The position numbers were made by a program, and so were the translations under genes. From an uncultured Mogibacterium sp. (GTDB taxonomy: Bacteria > Bacillota > Clostridia > Peptostreptococcales > Anaerovoracaceae), in contig NZ_CALISE010000001.1 of NCBI RefSeq assembly GCF_938041965.1, forward strand, positions 29,563 through 93,562: a DNA stretch of 64,000 nt, given 5' to 3'. The notes under the pieces were generated by a model. It was not told the DNA's origin. It saw only the letters and a list, made by a program, of their open reading frames with translations, and did not search any database. Positions 16,917 through 25,892 of the stretch are shown here, piece by piece; position 1 is the first letter of the stretch; each line of letters starts with the position of its first letter.

Positions 16917-18377
16917 ATGAATAGTAAAAAATATGGGATGATATTTAATACAAAAAATAATAATTATTATTATGATACAGCTACAGGAAAAGTAGTTTCT
17001 TGTAACGATATGGAAATAGAGATTATTGATAACATATTATTAGAAAAAGTTGACTTAGAGGAAGAATGTTCTAAAAATAAAATATTCGGGGATTTTGTAG
17101 CTAGAGAAAAGTTGTTTAGTGATAATGAAAATTGGGGGTTTCTAATTCCCACAAGACAGGAATTTAAGGAGTTAGTAAGAGGGAAATGTGAGCAAATTGT
17201 ACTTGAATTGACTGAAGATTGCAATTTGAGATGTGGTTATTGCATTTATAATGACCATCATAAGAAACATAGAAAGTTTTCTAATAAAACTATGTCATTT
17301 GACATAGCTAAAAGAAGCATAGATTTTGTAATGCAAGAGTATCAAGGAGACGAATTTGCATTAACGTTCTATGGAGGAGAACCCCTTATGAACTTTAATG
17401 TGATGAAAAGAACAATTGAGTATTTTAAGAAACAATATCCTATGGTAGAGAAAAGCTTTGGATTCACTACTAATCTAACTTTGCTTGACGATGAAATGAT
17501 AGAGTATTTTAGCAATTTAAATGAACTAGAAATTGTATGTAGTTTAGATGGGCCGCAAAGTTTACATGATAAGTTTAGGCGTGACTTGCATGGAAATGGT
17601 TCACATGATATAGCAACATCAAATTTTATTAAATTAATGAAGAAATTTTATAATAAAAAAGCTGGTAGAACATTGATGGTTAATTGTGTTATTACTCCAC
17701 CATATACTAAAGAGAAATTAGATGAAATTAGTGGATATTTTAGGGCAGAATTACATGTTCCTAAAGAAATTGATATAAACTATTCCTATGTTGATGCTGG
17801 TGATATGGTTTTTGATTATGATAGAAATGAAGTAATAGAAACAACATCCAAAATTGAAATTAGTCCGTTAGAATACTGGGCTGTAAAGGATTTTGAAATA
17901 AATGGATCGAATTCAGAATATTTTGGATTAATTAATAAGGAACTTGCAAGAGTATCTGACAGAATGAAATCAGACAATATAATTAATGGTTCTTATTTGC
18001 ATGGAAACTGTTTACCGGGACAAAGAAGACTATATGTAACTATAGATGGAAATTTTAGACCTTGTGAAAAGGTGGGGAATATCCCAACTTTAGGAGATTG
18101 CTTCATAGGTTATGATTACGATAAGAGTTATGATATATACTTAAAAAACTATGCACAAGAGTATCATGAAAAATGTAAAAATTGTTGGGCAAGAACAATG
18201 TGTGCTATGTGCTATGAAAGTTCGCTAAATACAGATAATAACAATTTATATACAGTTGAAGGAATTTGTGATATATCAAAGCAAATCATAAAAGATATGT
18301 TTGTAAATTATTTTACTTTATATGAAAAAAATCCTGAAGCATTGAGACGGGCACTATCTGAAGTAGAATTTAAGTGA
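16917..18377 (+). CDS. radical SAM/SPASM peptide maturase
   Basis: A 486-residue protein. Residues 1-95 form an N-terminal domain that may bind the leader peptide. The radical SAM motif CNLRCGYC gives Cys102, Cys106 and Cys109 for the SAM iron-sulfur cluster, with the glycine motif TFYGGEPL after it. A C-terminal SPASM domain carries Cys365, Cys383 and the cluster Cys420/423/429/432. Such enzymes build thioether or carbon-carbon links in Cys-rich peptides. It lies directly after the 58-aa Cys/Trp-rich peptide gene. TTAAGGAGG-like sequence precedes the ATG. Codon use is strongly AT-rich. Confidence 0.9.
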   Translation: MNSKKYGMIFNTKNNNYYYDTATGKVVSCNDMEIEIIDNILLEKVDLEEECSKNKIFGDFVAREKLFSDNENWGFLIPTRQEFKELVRGKCEQIVLELTEDCNLRCGYCIYNDHHKKHRKFSNKTMSFDIAKRSIDFVMQEYQGDEFALTFYGGEPLMNFNVMKRTIEYFKKQYPMVEKSFGFTTNLTLLDDEMIEYFSNLNELEIVCSLDGPQSLHDKFRRDLHGNGSHDIATSNFIKLMKKFYNKKAGRTLMVNCVITPPYTKEKLDEISGYFRAELHVPKEIDINYSYVDAGDMVFDYDRNEVIETTSKIEISPLEYWAVKDFEINGSNSEYFGLINKELARVSDRMKSDNIINGSYLHGNCLPGQRRLYVTIDGNFRPCEKVGNIPTLGDCFIGYDYDKSYDIYLKNYAQEYHEKCKNCWARTMCAMCYESSLNTDNNNLYTVEGICDISKQIIKDMFVNYFTLYEKNPEALRRALSEVEFK

Positions 18378-18392
18378 TAAAGGATTGAAAAA

Positions 18393-20210
18393 ATGGATAA
18401 AGAAGTGAATAAAGGTGATATAAAAATAAGACTTTTATCAAATCTGTTTTGGTCAGTTAAAAAAGTGTTCTTTTACAAAAAATGGTATTTTGCGTCCTTA
18501 TGTATAAACTCAATGTTGAAGGGAATAACTCCTGTTGTCATGTTACTGATTATGCAAAAGGTTATTGAAGCTATTCAATATCAAAAATACGATGTTAAAA
18601 GTATTATGTTGCTATTTTTTGCACTTGCATGCTTTGAACTTTTTTCACAAATATGTCAGATTTATACACAATTAAAATTGGAAAATTACGAACTTGAATT
18701 TGATGTGTTTTTTCAAACAGAAGTCTTAAATAAAATTGCATATTTGGATTGTAAAGAGTTTGAGAAAAGTAATACATATGATCTTATAAACAGGACACAA
18801 TATGATGCAGATGCCGGAATAATTGGAAGTGTAAAGGTGGGATTTTCATTATTGTCAGCATTTATCAGCACGTTTTCTTATATTGTTATTATTTTCAGGT
18901 ATAATGCGGTTGTTTTTTTTGTTATTCTCATAACACCAATAATAAGATATTTTTTTGAAAAAAAATATAATTTATTGGAGTATGAGGTGGAGAAGAAAAA
19001 TACAGAACCATTGAGAAGAAGCACATACATATCATATCTTTTAACTAATGCTGAGCATTTTAAAGAAATAAAGATGTTTAGCCTATTTGATTTCTTTATT
19101 AAAAACTATAAAGATATACGAAACATATGTAATAATGAAGTTATTAGTGTGCATAACAAAAGGGCATTAATATATGTAGTACTCATAGTTTGTGAAACCG
19201 CAGTGGATTTTTTAGTGACAGTAATACTTTTGATACAAGCTTTTAAAAACGTAATATCAATTGGCAAGTTTATATTATATAGTAACTCGATAGATAATTT
19301 AAAAGAAAATATTATATCTGTATTTTCGCAAATATCATTTTTGTATAAAAATGCTGCTATGATTGAGCAGATAAAAACCTTTTTTGAACTTGAGAATGAA
19401 GATTTACATATAGAAGGTGCTATTCTTGATAAAATTGAAAGTATTAAATTTATTAATGTATCTTACAAATATCAAAACCAAAAAGAATATACACTTAGAA
19501 ATATAAGTTTCGAAATAAAAACTGATCAAACGTGCATTATAATGGGATACAATGGTTCAGGTAAATCTACACTTATGAAAATACTTATGGGAATATATAA
19601 CGACTATGAAGGTAGCATACTGGTAAATAATTTAGATAGAAAAAAAGTGAACTTGATTTCATATAGAGAGAAGATAGGCGTGCTGTTTCAGGATTATATT
19701 AAGTTTGAAACTACTATTGAAGACAATATTGCATATGGTAATTTGAGAAATTATTTCAAAAAATTCAAAGTAGATGAAATAATGGCCAAAGTACAACTTA
19801 ATGAATTATTAGAACGTAAAAAACATCAGTTAGGATACCAGTTTAATGAAGGATTGCAATTATCAGTTGGTCAATGGCAGAAGTTAGCACTTGGGCGAAC
19901 TCTTATAAGTGATGGCGATGTGCACATCTTTGATGAACCAAATGCTTCTATTGACTTAATGTCGGAAGATGCCGTGCTAAATGCGATAATGGATAATTCA
20001 GGAGGAAAAATAAATATTATAATTATGCATCGCTTTAATAGAATTGTTGAGAAAGCAGATACTATTATTACCCTTAATAATGGTTGTGTAGAAGAGATGG
20101 GAAAACATTCAGAATTGCTGAATAAAAGAGGGTTTTATTTTAAACTTCATTCTCTACAAAAAAAGATAGTTCCTCGTTCGTACACTGTGAATGCAAGGAA
20201 AAAACTCTAA
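18393..20210 (+). CDS. ABC transporter, fused permease-ATPase, probable RiPP exporter
   Basis: A 605-residue half-transporter with membrane segments from about residue 30 to 300 and a C-terminal ATPase. Walker A is GYNGSGKS (about 385-392), the signature is LSVGQWQKLALGRTL and Walker B is DVHIFDEPNASID. The signature has Val in place of the second residue of LSGGQ. There is no N-terminal C39 peptidase domain, so leader removal needs another protease or none. It begins 13 bases after the maturase stop behind AAAGGA, so the two are one operon. It probably exports the modified peptide. Confidence 0.85.
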   Translation: MDKEVNKGDIKIRLLSNLFWSVKKVFFYKKWYFASLCINSMLKGITPVVMLLIMQKVIEAIQYQKYDVKSIMLLFFALACFELFSQICQIYTQLKLENYELEFDVFFQTEVLNKIAYLDCKEFEKSNTYDLINRTQYDADAGIIGSVKVGFSLLSAFISTFSYIVIIFRYNAVVFFVILITPIIRYFFEKKYNLLEYEVEKKNTEPLRRSTYISYLLTNAEHFKEIKMFSLFDFFIKNYKDIRNICNNEVISVHNKRALIYVVLIVCETAVDFLVTVILLIQAFKNVISIGKFILYSNSIDNLKENIISVFSQISFLYKNAAMIEQIKTFFELENEDLHIEGAILDKIESIKFINVSYKYQNQKEYTLRNISFEIKTDQTCIIMGYNGSGKSTLMKILMGIYNDYEGSILVNNLDRKKVNLISYREKIGVLFQDYIKFETTIEDNIAYGNLRNYFKKFKVDEIMAKVQLNELLERKKHQLGYQFNEGLQLSVGQWQKLALGRTLISDGDVHIFDEPNASIDLMSEDAVLNAIMDNSGGKINIIIMHRFNRIVEKADTIITLNNGCVEEMGKHSELLNKRGFYFKLHSLQKKIVPRSYTVNARKKL

Positions 20211-20502
20211 AATGCACATGATAGCTATTGATATTTGCTTATAATATAAATTCATTTAATTTTATATTAAGTACCATAACGGTTAATATGATATAGTAAT
20301 AAAATTACACTATATTACCCTTGCGCATTCAAAGGGAAAAGCACAGGGATATGTGCAAAGTGGCTGTCTAAGCTATCCAAGAAAACATCCGCACCCCCAC
20401 TCATTTTAGGTGATATGGCCTTTGTACATAAGCAAACTTAGGTATATGGAAACAAAATTATTATTGTAATTTCAATTAAAATGCTTTCAATAGATTAGCC
20501 AA
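20211..20502. other. intergenic end of the accessory region
   Basis: These 292 bases follow the RiPP exporter. The left half is AT-rich and includes ATATAGT...ACTATAT near 20290-20325, a weak hairpin. The right half returns to higher GC without a readable gene. No integrase, repeat or clear att site was seen. Confidence 0.35.
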
Positions 20503-20751
20503 TCACTGCTGCTCATTTTTGTACTGCTTTAGCGCTTCAGAAAGCTGGTCCGGACATGATGTATCCTTGAATCCGCATTTTATACCCTCTAGTCTTTCGA
20601 TTACATCATCGACCGGCATTCCTTTTACTAGACTGGCTAGTCCCTGGGTGTTTCCGGCACATCCACCTATAAATTCAACTGATTTTACTATGCCGTCCTC
20701 AATATCAAGATTCAGGAGCTGGGCACAGACACCTTCTGGCTTATATATCAT
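20503..20751 (-). CDS. TSCPD domain-containing protein (TIGR03905 type)
   Basis: An 82-residue protein with the hallmark TSCPDQL near residues 64-70. Other conserved features are GVCAQ, the glycine-rich FIGGCAGNTQGL and Cys in IKCGF. TSCPD domains also occur at the C-terminus of some ribonucleotide reductases, where the Cys are thought to bind metal. The stand-alone form has no proven function. The start overlaps the stop of the upstream DUF1836 gene by 4 bases, so the two are translated together. Confidence 0.85.
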   Translation of the reverse strand: MIYKPEGVCAQLLNLDIEDGIVKSVEFIGGCAGNTQGLASLVKGMPVDDVIERLEGIKCGFKDTSCPDQLSEALKQYKNEQQ

Positions 20752-21281
20752 ACTTTCTTCCTTTCTTCCTTTCTTTCTCGTCTCAACTTCAGCCTACGCT
20801 TCACTATTAGCTGATAAGCGGCAGCTGTCGCAACGTCTTCTATTACTCTAAAATAATCCTGGGCAGGTTTGGTGTGAGAGATGCTGTCTGCACATGTCGC
20901 ATCGATCGCAGCCTCAAGTGTACTGCAGTACAGGTCGTAAGATTCGGAGATCTCATATCCGAGTCTATTGTCATCGTCGATAGCCGAAATTAGCTCTGCA
21001 ATCTCTTGCACGTTAAATATCGACTTGAGCGTGACAATTACGAAAAGCCGTGAGATGGCCTCCTTGCCGTACCGACGCTTTACAGGAGGGGGGATAACCC
21101 CGAGCTTAACGTAATTATTAATCATAGTGCTAGTCAGCAGATAGCTATCGCCGTATGTGTCCTGAAAATGAGGATTTATCAGCGATAGCACCTGATCCAT
21201 ATATAGCGATATATCAGGTAGCTCGTCCCAGCGCGGGAGGTGAAGCCTTGTGCTGTCCTGCATCTTTTCTCTCTGTTCCAT
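20748..21281 (-). CDS. DUF1836 domain-containing protein
   Basis: A 177-residue protein with the DUF1836 pattern: LPRWDELPDISLYMDQV, then LLTSTMINNYVKLGVIPPPVKRRYGKEAI, resembling a MerR-like winged helix-turn-helix head. The second part is helical. The domain is common in Clostridia and Lactobacillales and is presumed regulatory, without proven targets. It is divergent from the acyl-CoA ligase gene, so it is a candidate binder of the palindrome at 21469 (inference). GGAA lies upstream of the ATG. Confidence 0.8.
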   Translation of the reverse strand: MEQREKMQDSTRLHLPRWDELPDISLYMDQVLSLINPHFQDTYGDSYLLTSTMINNYVKLGVIPPPVKRRYGKEAISRLFVIVTLKSIFNVQEIAELISAIDDDNRLGYEISESYDLYCSTLEAAIDATCADSISHTKPAQDYFRVIEDVATAAAYQLIVKRRLKLRRERKEERKKV

Positions 21282-21468
21282 AAGTTCCTTCCAGTTACGC
21301 TTTCATATAGGATAGTAACACAGCTCGCCGTGAGCTTCAAATTTCTAATGACTTGTATTTTTCAATCATTTGCAGATGTATACCTGCATAAAAATCAAAT
21401 TAAATATTGCTAAATCGTGCTAAATGGAGTATCATACAGCATATATCTAGATTATAATACTAAATAAT

Positions 21469-21493
21469 ATAGTTTTCAAAACTATTTTATAAT
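21469..21493 (+). promoter_or_regulatory. palindromic operator and -10 ahead of acyl-CoA ligase
   Basis: ATAGTTTT (21469-21476) and AAAACTAT (21478-21485) form a perfect palindrome around one base, with TATAAT at 21488-21493 just after. A repressor bound there would cover the promoter. The site loosely resembles FabT-type boxes but is shorter. Nothing else was seen in the 21282-21602 gap. Confidence 0.45.
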
Positions 21494-21602
21494 TTTTCGC
21501 AAATCGTGCTCCTTCGGCATGCCGGGACACTACGCTTTAGTGGCTTTTGGTGGACGGCATCTTTGCAAGGGACAAGTGATAGTCGTATATATGGAGGTAA
21601 TT

Positions 21603-23318
21603 TTGGAGAATATTAGAGAGATAATGGAAGCTGCTGTTAGCGAGTACGGGGCTAACAAGGCGTTCACACTCAAGCTGGGTGATGGAGAGTATCGTGATAT
21701 TTCCTACGGCAGATACTATGAGGAGATAAGGTGCCTCGGAGAAGCGCTCCTATGTAGAGGCTTCTCGAATACTAGAATCGTCATCATCGGCAAGAATAGC
21801 TACAACTGGTATCTCGCCAATATGGCAACTTTGTTAACAGGCAACATAACTGTGCCGCTAGATAAGGAGCTAAAGTACGATGAGTTTGAAAGCTCGCTCA
21901 TTCGTAGTGAAGCAGAGGTTATCTTCTACGATGAGAAGGAGGCGGAGTCCGTCGCTAAAGCAATTGCTAGTGGTAAGACTCTTATCAAGGCTGCTTTTCC
22001 GCTATTCAAAGTCTCTGATAAGACGGATATATATGACCTCACAGTAGAAGGTAGGGAACTCATCGATGGAGGCTCTCGCAAGTATGATGGTGTTGTAATC
22101 AATCCAGATGCTATGTCGTTCATGATTTTTACATCTGGAACTACATCCCAATCTAAGATAGTAATGCTTTCGCACCGTAACGTGGCTTCTAATGTGGTTA
22201 ATACAATCGCTTCTGAGCAAATTTATGACACAGATGTCAATATTTCGCTTCTGCCATATCACCACACCTTCGGTCTTACATGTCAGATTATCATGTTTGC
22301 TGCGGGTGCATCGACTGTATTCTGTGATGGGCTTAAGTATATCCAGCAGAACTTCAAAGAGTATGGAGTATCCATTTTCGTAGGAGTACCGCTTCTCATC
22401 GAGACTATGTATAGCCGTATCCTTAAGAAGGCTGAGAAGGAAGGCCTTTCTGGCAGGCTCAAAACAATGGGGAAGGTCGTAAGGGTTCTTGGAAAGGCAC
22501 ATATAGACATCAGAAGAACTGTATTTAAGGGAGTTCTCGAGGCGTTCGGTGGAAAGCTTCGCATGGTAATCCTAGGAGCGGCTGCTGCTGATCCAGAGTG
22601 CATTAAGGGCTGGAATGACTTCGGCGTTATATGTCTACAGGGTTATGGTCTGACAGAGACCTCGCCGGTGCTCTCTGCAGAGAGACCTGCGTATAGAAGA
22701 CCTGGTTCCGTAGGAATTCCAATCGAAGGTGTTGGAATGGACATCTACGAGCCTGATGAGAACGGCATCGGAGAGATAATCGCTCGCGGAGAGAACATCA
22801 TGCTCGGTTACTATGGTAATGAAGAGGCGACGAACGAGTGCATTTACGATGGTTGGTTCCACACAGGAGACCTCGGATATAAGGATAAGGACGGATACTT
22901 TTATATCACAGGCCGTAAGAAGAACGTAATCGTACTGATGAATGGAAAGAACGTATTCCCTGAGGAAATCGAGCAGGAGCTAAATGTACTTCCATACAAA
23001 GAAGAAGCGATTATTGTAGGAATTCCGAATGCCGAGGATGAGCGTGACCTCGTAGTCACACTTAAGCTCGTTTATAATCCAGAGGAATTTGAGGGCAAGA
23101 CGCCTGAAGAAATTAATGCGATAGTAAAGGCTGATGTTGAGAAAATCAATGACAAGCTTCCTCCGTACAAGAGAATCAAGAGAGTATACACAACTGATGA
23201 ACCTATGGAGAAGACAAGTACCCAGAAGGTAAAGAGATTCGTTGAGACTCAGAAGATTATCGATGAGGAGAAGGCTGAAAAGCTACGCAGGGAAGAGGCT
23301 AAGTCTGAAGAGGCATAA
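21603..23318 (+). CDS. AMP-dependent synthetase, long-chain fatty acid-CoA ligase type
   Basis: A 571-residue ANL-family enzyme that activates a carboxylic acid as acyl-AMP and passes it to CoA or a carrier protein. The P-loop is FTSGTTSQSK, and GYGLTETSP, WFHTGDLGYKD and the hinge ITGRKKNVIVLMNG follow. The C-terminal catalytic Lys lies in KTSTQKVKR. The TTG at 21603 is preferred because GGAGG ends five bases upstream; an ATG at 21591 has no ribosome site. The chain length of the substrate is unknown, and the C-terminal tail is highly charged. Confidence 0.85.
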   Translation: MENIREIMEAAVSEYGANKAFTLKLGDGEYRDISYGRYYEEIRCLGEALLCRGFSNTRIVIIGKNSYNWYLANMATLLTGNITVPLDKELKYDEFESSLIRSEAEVIFYDEKEAESVAKAIASGKTLIKAAFPLFKVSDKTDIYDLTVEGRELIDGGSRKYDGVVINPDAMSFMIFTSGTTSQSKIVMLSHRNVASNVVNTIASEQIYDTDVNISLLPYHHTFGLTCQIIMFAAGASTVFCDGLKYIQQNFKEYGVSIFVGVPLLIETMYSRILKKAEKEGLSGRLKTMGKVVRVLGKAHIDIRRTVFKGVLEAFGGKLRMVILGAAAADPECIKGWNDFGVICLQGYGLTETSPVLSAERPAYRRPGSVGIPIEGVGMDIYEPDENGIGEIIARGENIMLGYYGNEEATNECIYDGWFHTGDLGYKDKDGYFYITGRKKNVIVLMNGKNVFPEEIEQELNVLPYKEEAIIVGIPNAEDERDLVVTLKLVYNPEEFEGKTPEEINAIVKADVEKINDKLPPYKRIKRVYTTDEPMEKTSTQKVKRFVETQKIIDEEKAEKLRREEAKSEEA

Positions 23319-23422
23319 ATAAAAAGAAGGGGGCTCAATCTTAGAAATGCAAAAGATTTAATAATAGAAGCGGGGATATTTGTTGCTATTGTAGGAGTAG
23401 CTTTTTCTATAACTATATAAAG

Positions 23423-23460
23423 CAGGAGGGCATGCGGCATAGCGCTGTCCTCCTGTTTTG
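23423..23460 (+). terminator. terminator after acyl-CoA ligase
   Basis: CAGGAGG (23423-23429) pairs with CCTCCTG (23449-23455), followed by TTTTG. It lies between the plus-strand ligase and the convergent asd gene. Confidence 0.75.
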
Positions 23461-23505
23461 TCTTTTGTTTATTGAATTCTTGTATCGCTCAGCTTTAGAG
23501 CTGTT

Positions 23506-24519
23506 CTAGGCATTGATTAGCAGCTCAGCAATCTGCACTGCGTTAGTTGCAGCACCCTTACGAACCTGGTCTCCTGCGCACCATAGGCTTATTCCATTTT
23601 CGCATACGAGGTCACGTCTGATGCGTCCAACGAATACGATATCCTGATCGCTAGTATCGATTGGCATTGGATAGCTCTGTGACTCAGGGTCATCCACTAG
23701 CTTACAGCCTTTAGCACCTGCGATAGCCTTTCTTACATCATCCAGATCAAGTCGTTCCTCTGTGATTACGTTTGCAGAGATTGAGTGCGAACGTTCAACA
23801 GGAACTCTTACGCATGTGCAAGATACCCTTAGCTCAGGAAGGTGAAGGATCTTACGACCTTCGTTCTGAAGTTTCATCTCTTCGGAAGTGTAAAGGTTGT
23901 CTCCAAAACCACCAATCTGCGGAATTAGATTAAAAGCGATCTGATGCTGGAATACCTTTGGCTCTATTGAGCTACTCTCTCCATCTAGTACCTGCTTCGT
24001 CTGCTCGAATAATTCAATCGGTCCACCTGCACCAGCTCCGCTCACTGCCTGGTAAGTAGAGGCATAGAGCCCCTTGATAGGGGAGAGTTTATTGATTGCG
24101 TTTATAGCAACCAGTGTGATTATAGTTGAGCAGTTTGGGTTCGCAATAATTCCACTATGCTTAAAGGCGTCCTCTGGATTAATCTCGGGAACAACTAGAG
24201 GTACGTTATCATCGAGCCTATATGCACTAGAATTATCAATATATGTAGCTCCTGAAGCCTTAATTGCATCGGTAAATCTAATTGAAATATCGTTCTCTGC
24301 AGCACCGAGCACGAAGTCTAGTCCTGCAAATGCGTCATCAGTTGCCTCCTGAATCACCACTGTCCCGTACTTTTCAGTTACAACCTCCTTGCCAGCACTT
24401 CTCTTGCTAGCGAGTAGTCTGAGCTCTGACAGAGGAAAGTTCTTCTCCTGCAGCACCTTGAGCATCTCTTGTCCAACGGCACCAGTAGCACCGAGTATTC
24501 CTAATCTGTATTCTTTCAT
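23506..24519 (-). CDS. asd: aspartate-semialdehyde dehydrogenase
   Basis: A 337-residue enzyme that reduces aspartyl phosphate to aspartate semialdehyde, the branch point to lysine/diaminopimelate and to threonine/methionine. The NADP-binding start is GILGATGAVGQEM, the catalytic Cys is in NPNCST, and the substrate-site residues are in RVPVERSHS (catalytic His). It is the last gene of a minus-strand set with lysC (43 bases away) and hom. Confidence 0.93.
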   Translation of the reverse strand: MKEYRLGILGATGAVGQEMLKVLQEKNFPLSELRLLASKRSAGKEVVTEKYGTVVIQEATDDAFAGLDFVLGAAENDISIRFTDAIKASGATYIDNSSAYRLDDNVPLVVPEINPEDAFKHSGIIANPNCSTIITLVAINAINKLSPIKGLYASTYQAVSGAGAGGPIELFEQTKQVLDGESSSIEPKVFQHQIAFNLIPQIGGFGDNLYTSEEMKLQNEGRKILHLPELRVSCTCVRVPVERSHSISANVITEERLDLDDVRKAIAGAKGCKLVDDPESQSYPMPIDTSDQDIVFVGRIRRDLVCENGISLWCAGDQVRKGAATNAVQIAELLINA

Positions 24520-24562
24520 ATCTTATCTATTGGAATCTGACCGATCCCAAACCCCTTTCTTG

Positions 24563-25882
24563 TTACTTTGCAAAGCTTTCGTATAGTACGCGAATCGCTT
24601 TTTCAAAATCTTCGTTAAACACACCAATCATAATATTGATTTCATCCGCACACTGCTCGATGATGCGAATGTTAATCTTGTTAACACCTAGTGCTCCGAA
24701 TAGCTTGCCGGAAATTCCTGTCTTGTATGCCATCTGTCTGCCGACGATAGCAATCATGCTGATACCCTGGTCAATCTCGGCATCGATTCCACATTCCTTC
24801 TTGATAGCTGCTAGCACATCGTACTTGCACTGCTCGAGCTTGGATGATGGAGTGATTATTGAAAAGCTGTCAACACCGCTAGGAATCTGCGATATAGGTA
24901 CATCGTGCTGCTCGCATATGTTGAGAACCTTACGCAGTGTATTTAGATTCTCTCCGATATTGCCCTTTGTTATCTTGATCAATGAGAAATCGCGTTTGCC
25001 GGTAATTCCCGTGATGAATCTGTTACTTTCCTCTGGGCTATCTTCGCCGAAGCTCTCGCGGATTATAGTACCTGGATTATCAGGCTCGTTGGTATTCCTG
25101 ATATTGAGCGGAATATCCTTAGCTCGTACAGGGAAGACTGTATCTTCGTGGAGAACTGCAGCTCCCATATAGGAAAGCTCTCTGAGCTCTGCGTATGTAA
25201 CGCGGGCTATGCTCTTTGGGTTTTCAACTATGCGAGGATCTACCATCAGGATGCCGCTGACATCGGTCCAGTTCTCGTACACATCTGCGTCTAGTGAAGC
25301 TGCAGCGATTGCCCCTGATACGTCGGAGCCTCCTCGGGAAAATACTTTTATATCGCCATTTGGAAGGCTTCCGTAGAATCCCGGAATTACGATTTTGTTA
25401 TACACATCGAAGATTTCTTTGAAGTTCTGCTCTGTCTTCTCCATATCTACATCGCCGTTGTACTTGAAGCTGATGAGATCTGCAGAGTCCACAAACTGGT
25501 ATCCAAGATACTCAGCCATCAGCTTAGCGTTGAGAAATTCACCTCTGGATGCTAAGTAGTCCATGGAGATATTCTTGCTTAGCTTACTTCTGATAATCTC
25601 AAACTCCTGATCGAGGTCGAGTGACAGGCCACATTCAGAGCGGATGTCCATGTAGCGCTGCTCAATCATCTCAAATATACTGTCATAAGATACATCGTAC
25701 TTGATGTGCGCTTTCACTAGGTATAGAAGGTCTGTCACCTTGTTATCATCCGAAGTGCGGCGACCTGGTGCCGAAACTACTACCACTCTGCGACTAGGGT
25801 CCTGCTCAATTATATTTTTTACTTTGGCAAATTGTGCACCATCACTGAGCGATGAGCCACCAAACTTTGCAACTTTAATCAT
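24563..25882 (-). CDS. lysC: aspartate kinase, monofunctional
   Basis: A 439-residue aspartokinase that makes the first committed step of the aspartate family. The kinase start is KFGGSSLSDG, and FSRGGSDVSGA and YENWTDVSG are visible in the middle. Two ACT domains follow from about residue 300 (SLIKITKG, IAIVGRQMAYKTGISGKLF) and probably give feedback control. It is ten bases downstream of hom. The lysine, threonine or diaminopimelate specificity of the feedback cannot be read. Confidence 0.93.
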   Translation of the reverse strand: MIKVAKFGGSSLSDGAQFAKVKNIIEQDPSRRVVVVSAPGRRTSDDNKVTDLLYLVKAHIKYDVSYDSIFEMIEQRYMDIRSECGLSLDLDQEFEIIRSKLSKNISMDYLASRGEFLNAKLMAEYLGYQFVDSADLISFKYNGDVDMEKTEQNFKEIFDVYNKIVIPGFYGSLPNGDIKVFSRGGSDVSGAIAAASLDADVYENWTDVSGILMVDPRIVENPKSIARVTYAELRELSYMGAAVLHEDTVFPVRAKDIPLNIRNTNEPDNPGTIIRESFGEDSPEESNRFITGITGKRDFSLIKITKGNIGENLNTLRKVLNICEQHDVPISQIPSGVDSFSIITPSSKLEQCKYDVLAAIKKECGIDAEIDQGISMIAIVGRQMAYKTGISGKLFGALGVNKINIRIIEQCADEINIMIGVFNEDFEKAIRVLYESFAK

Positions 25883-25892
25883 TAGTATATAT

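Noticed and set aside
23319..23420. 25-codon hydrophobic frame (NAKDLIIEAGIFVAIVGVAF) after the ligase, with AAGGGGG upstream
   Set aside because: It looks peptide-like and has a ribosome-site-like sequence, but no usable start codon lies in the frame.
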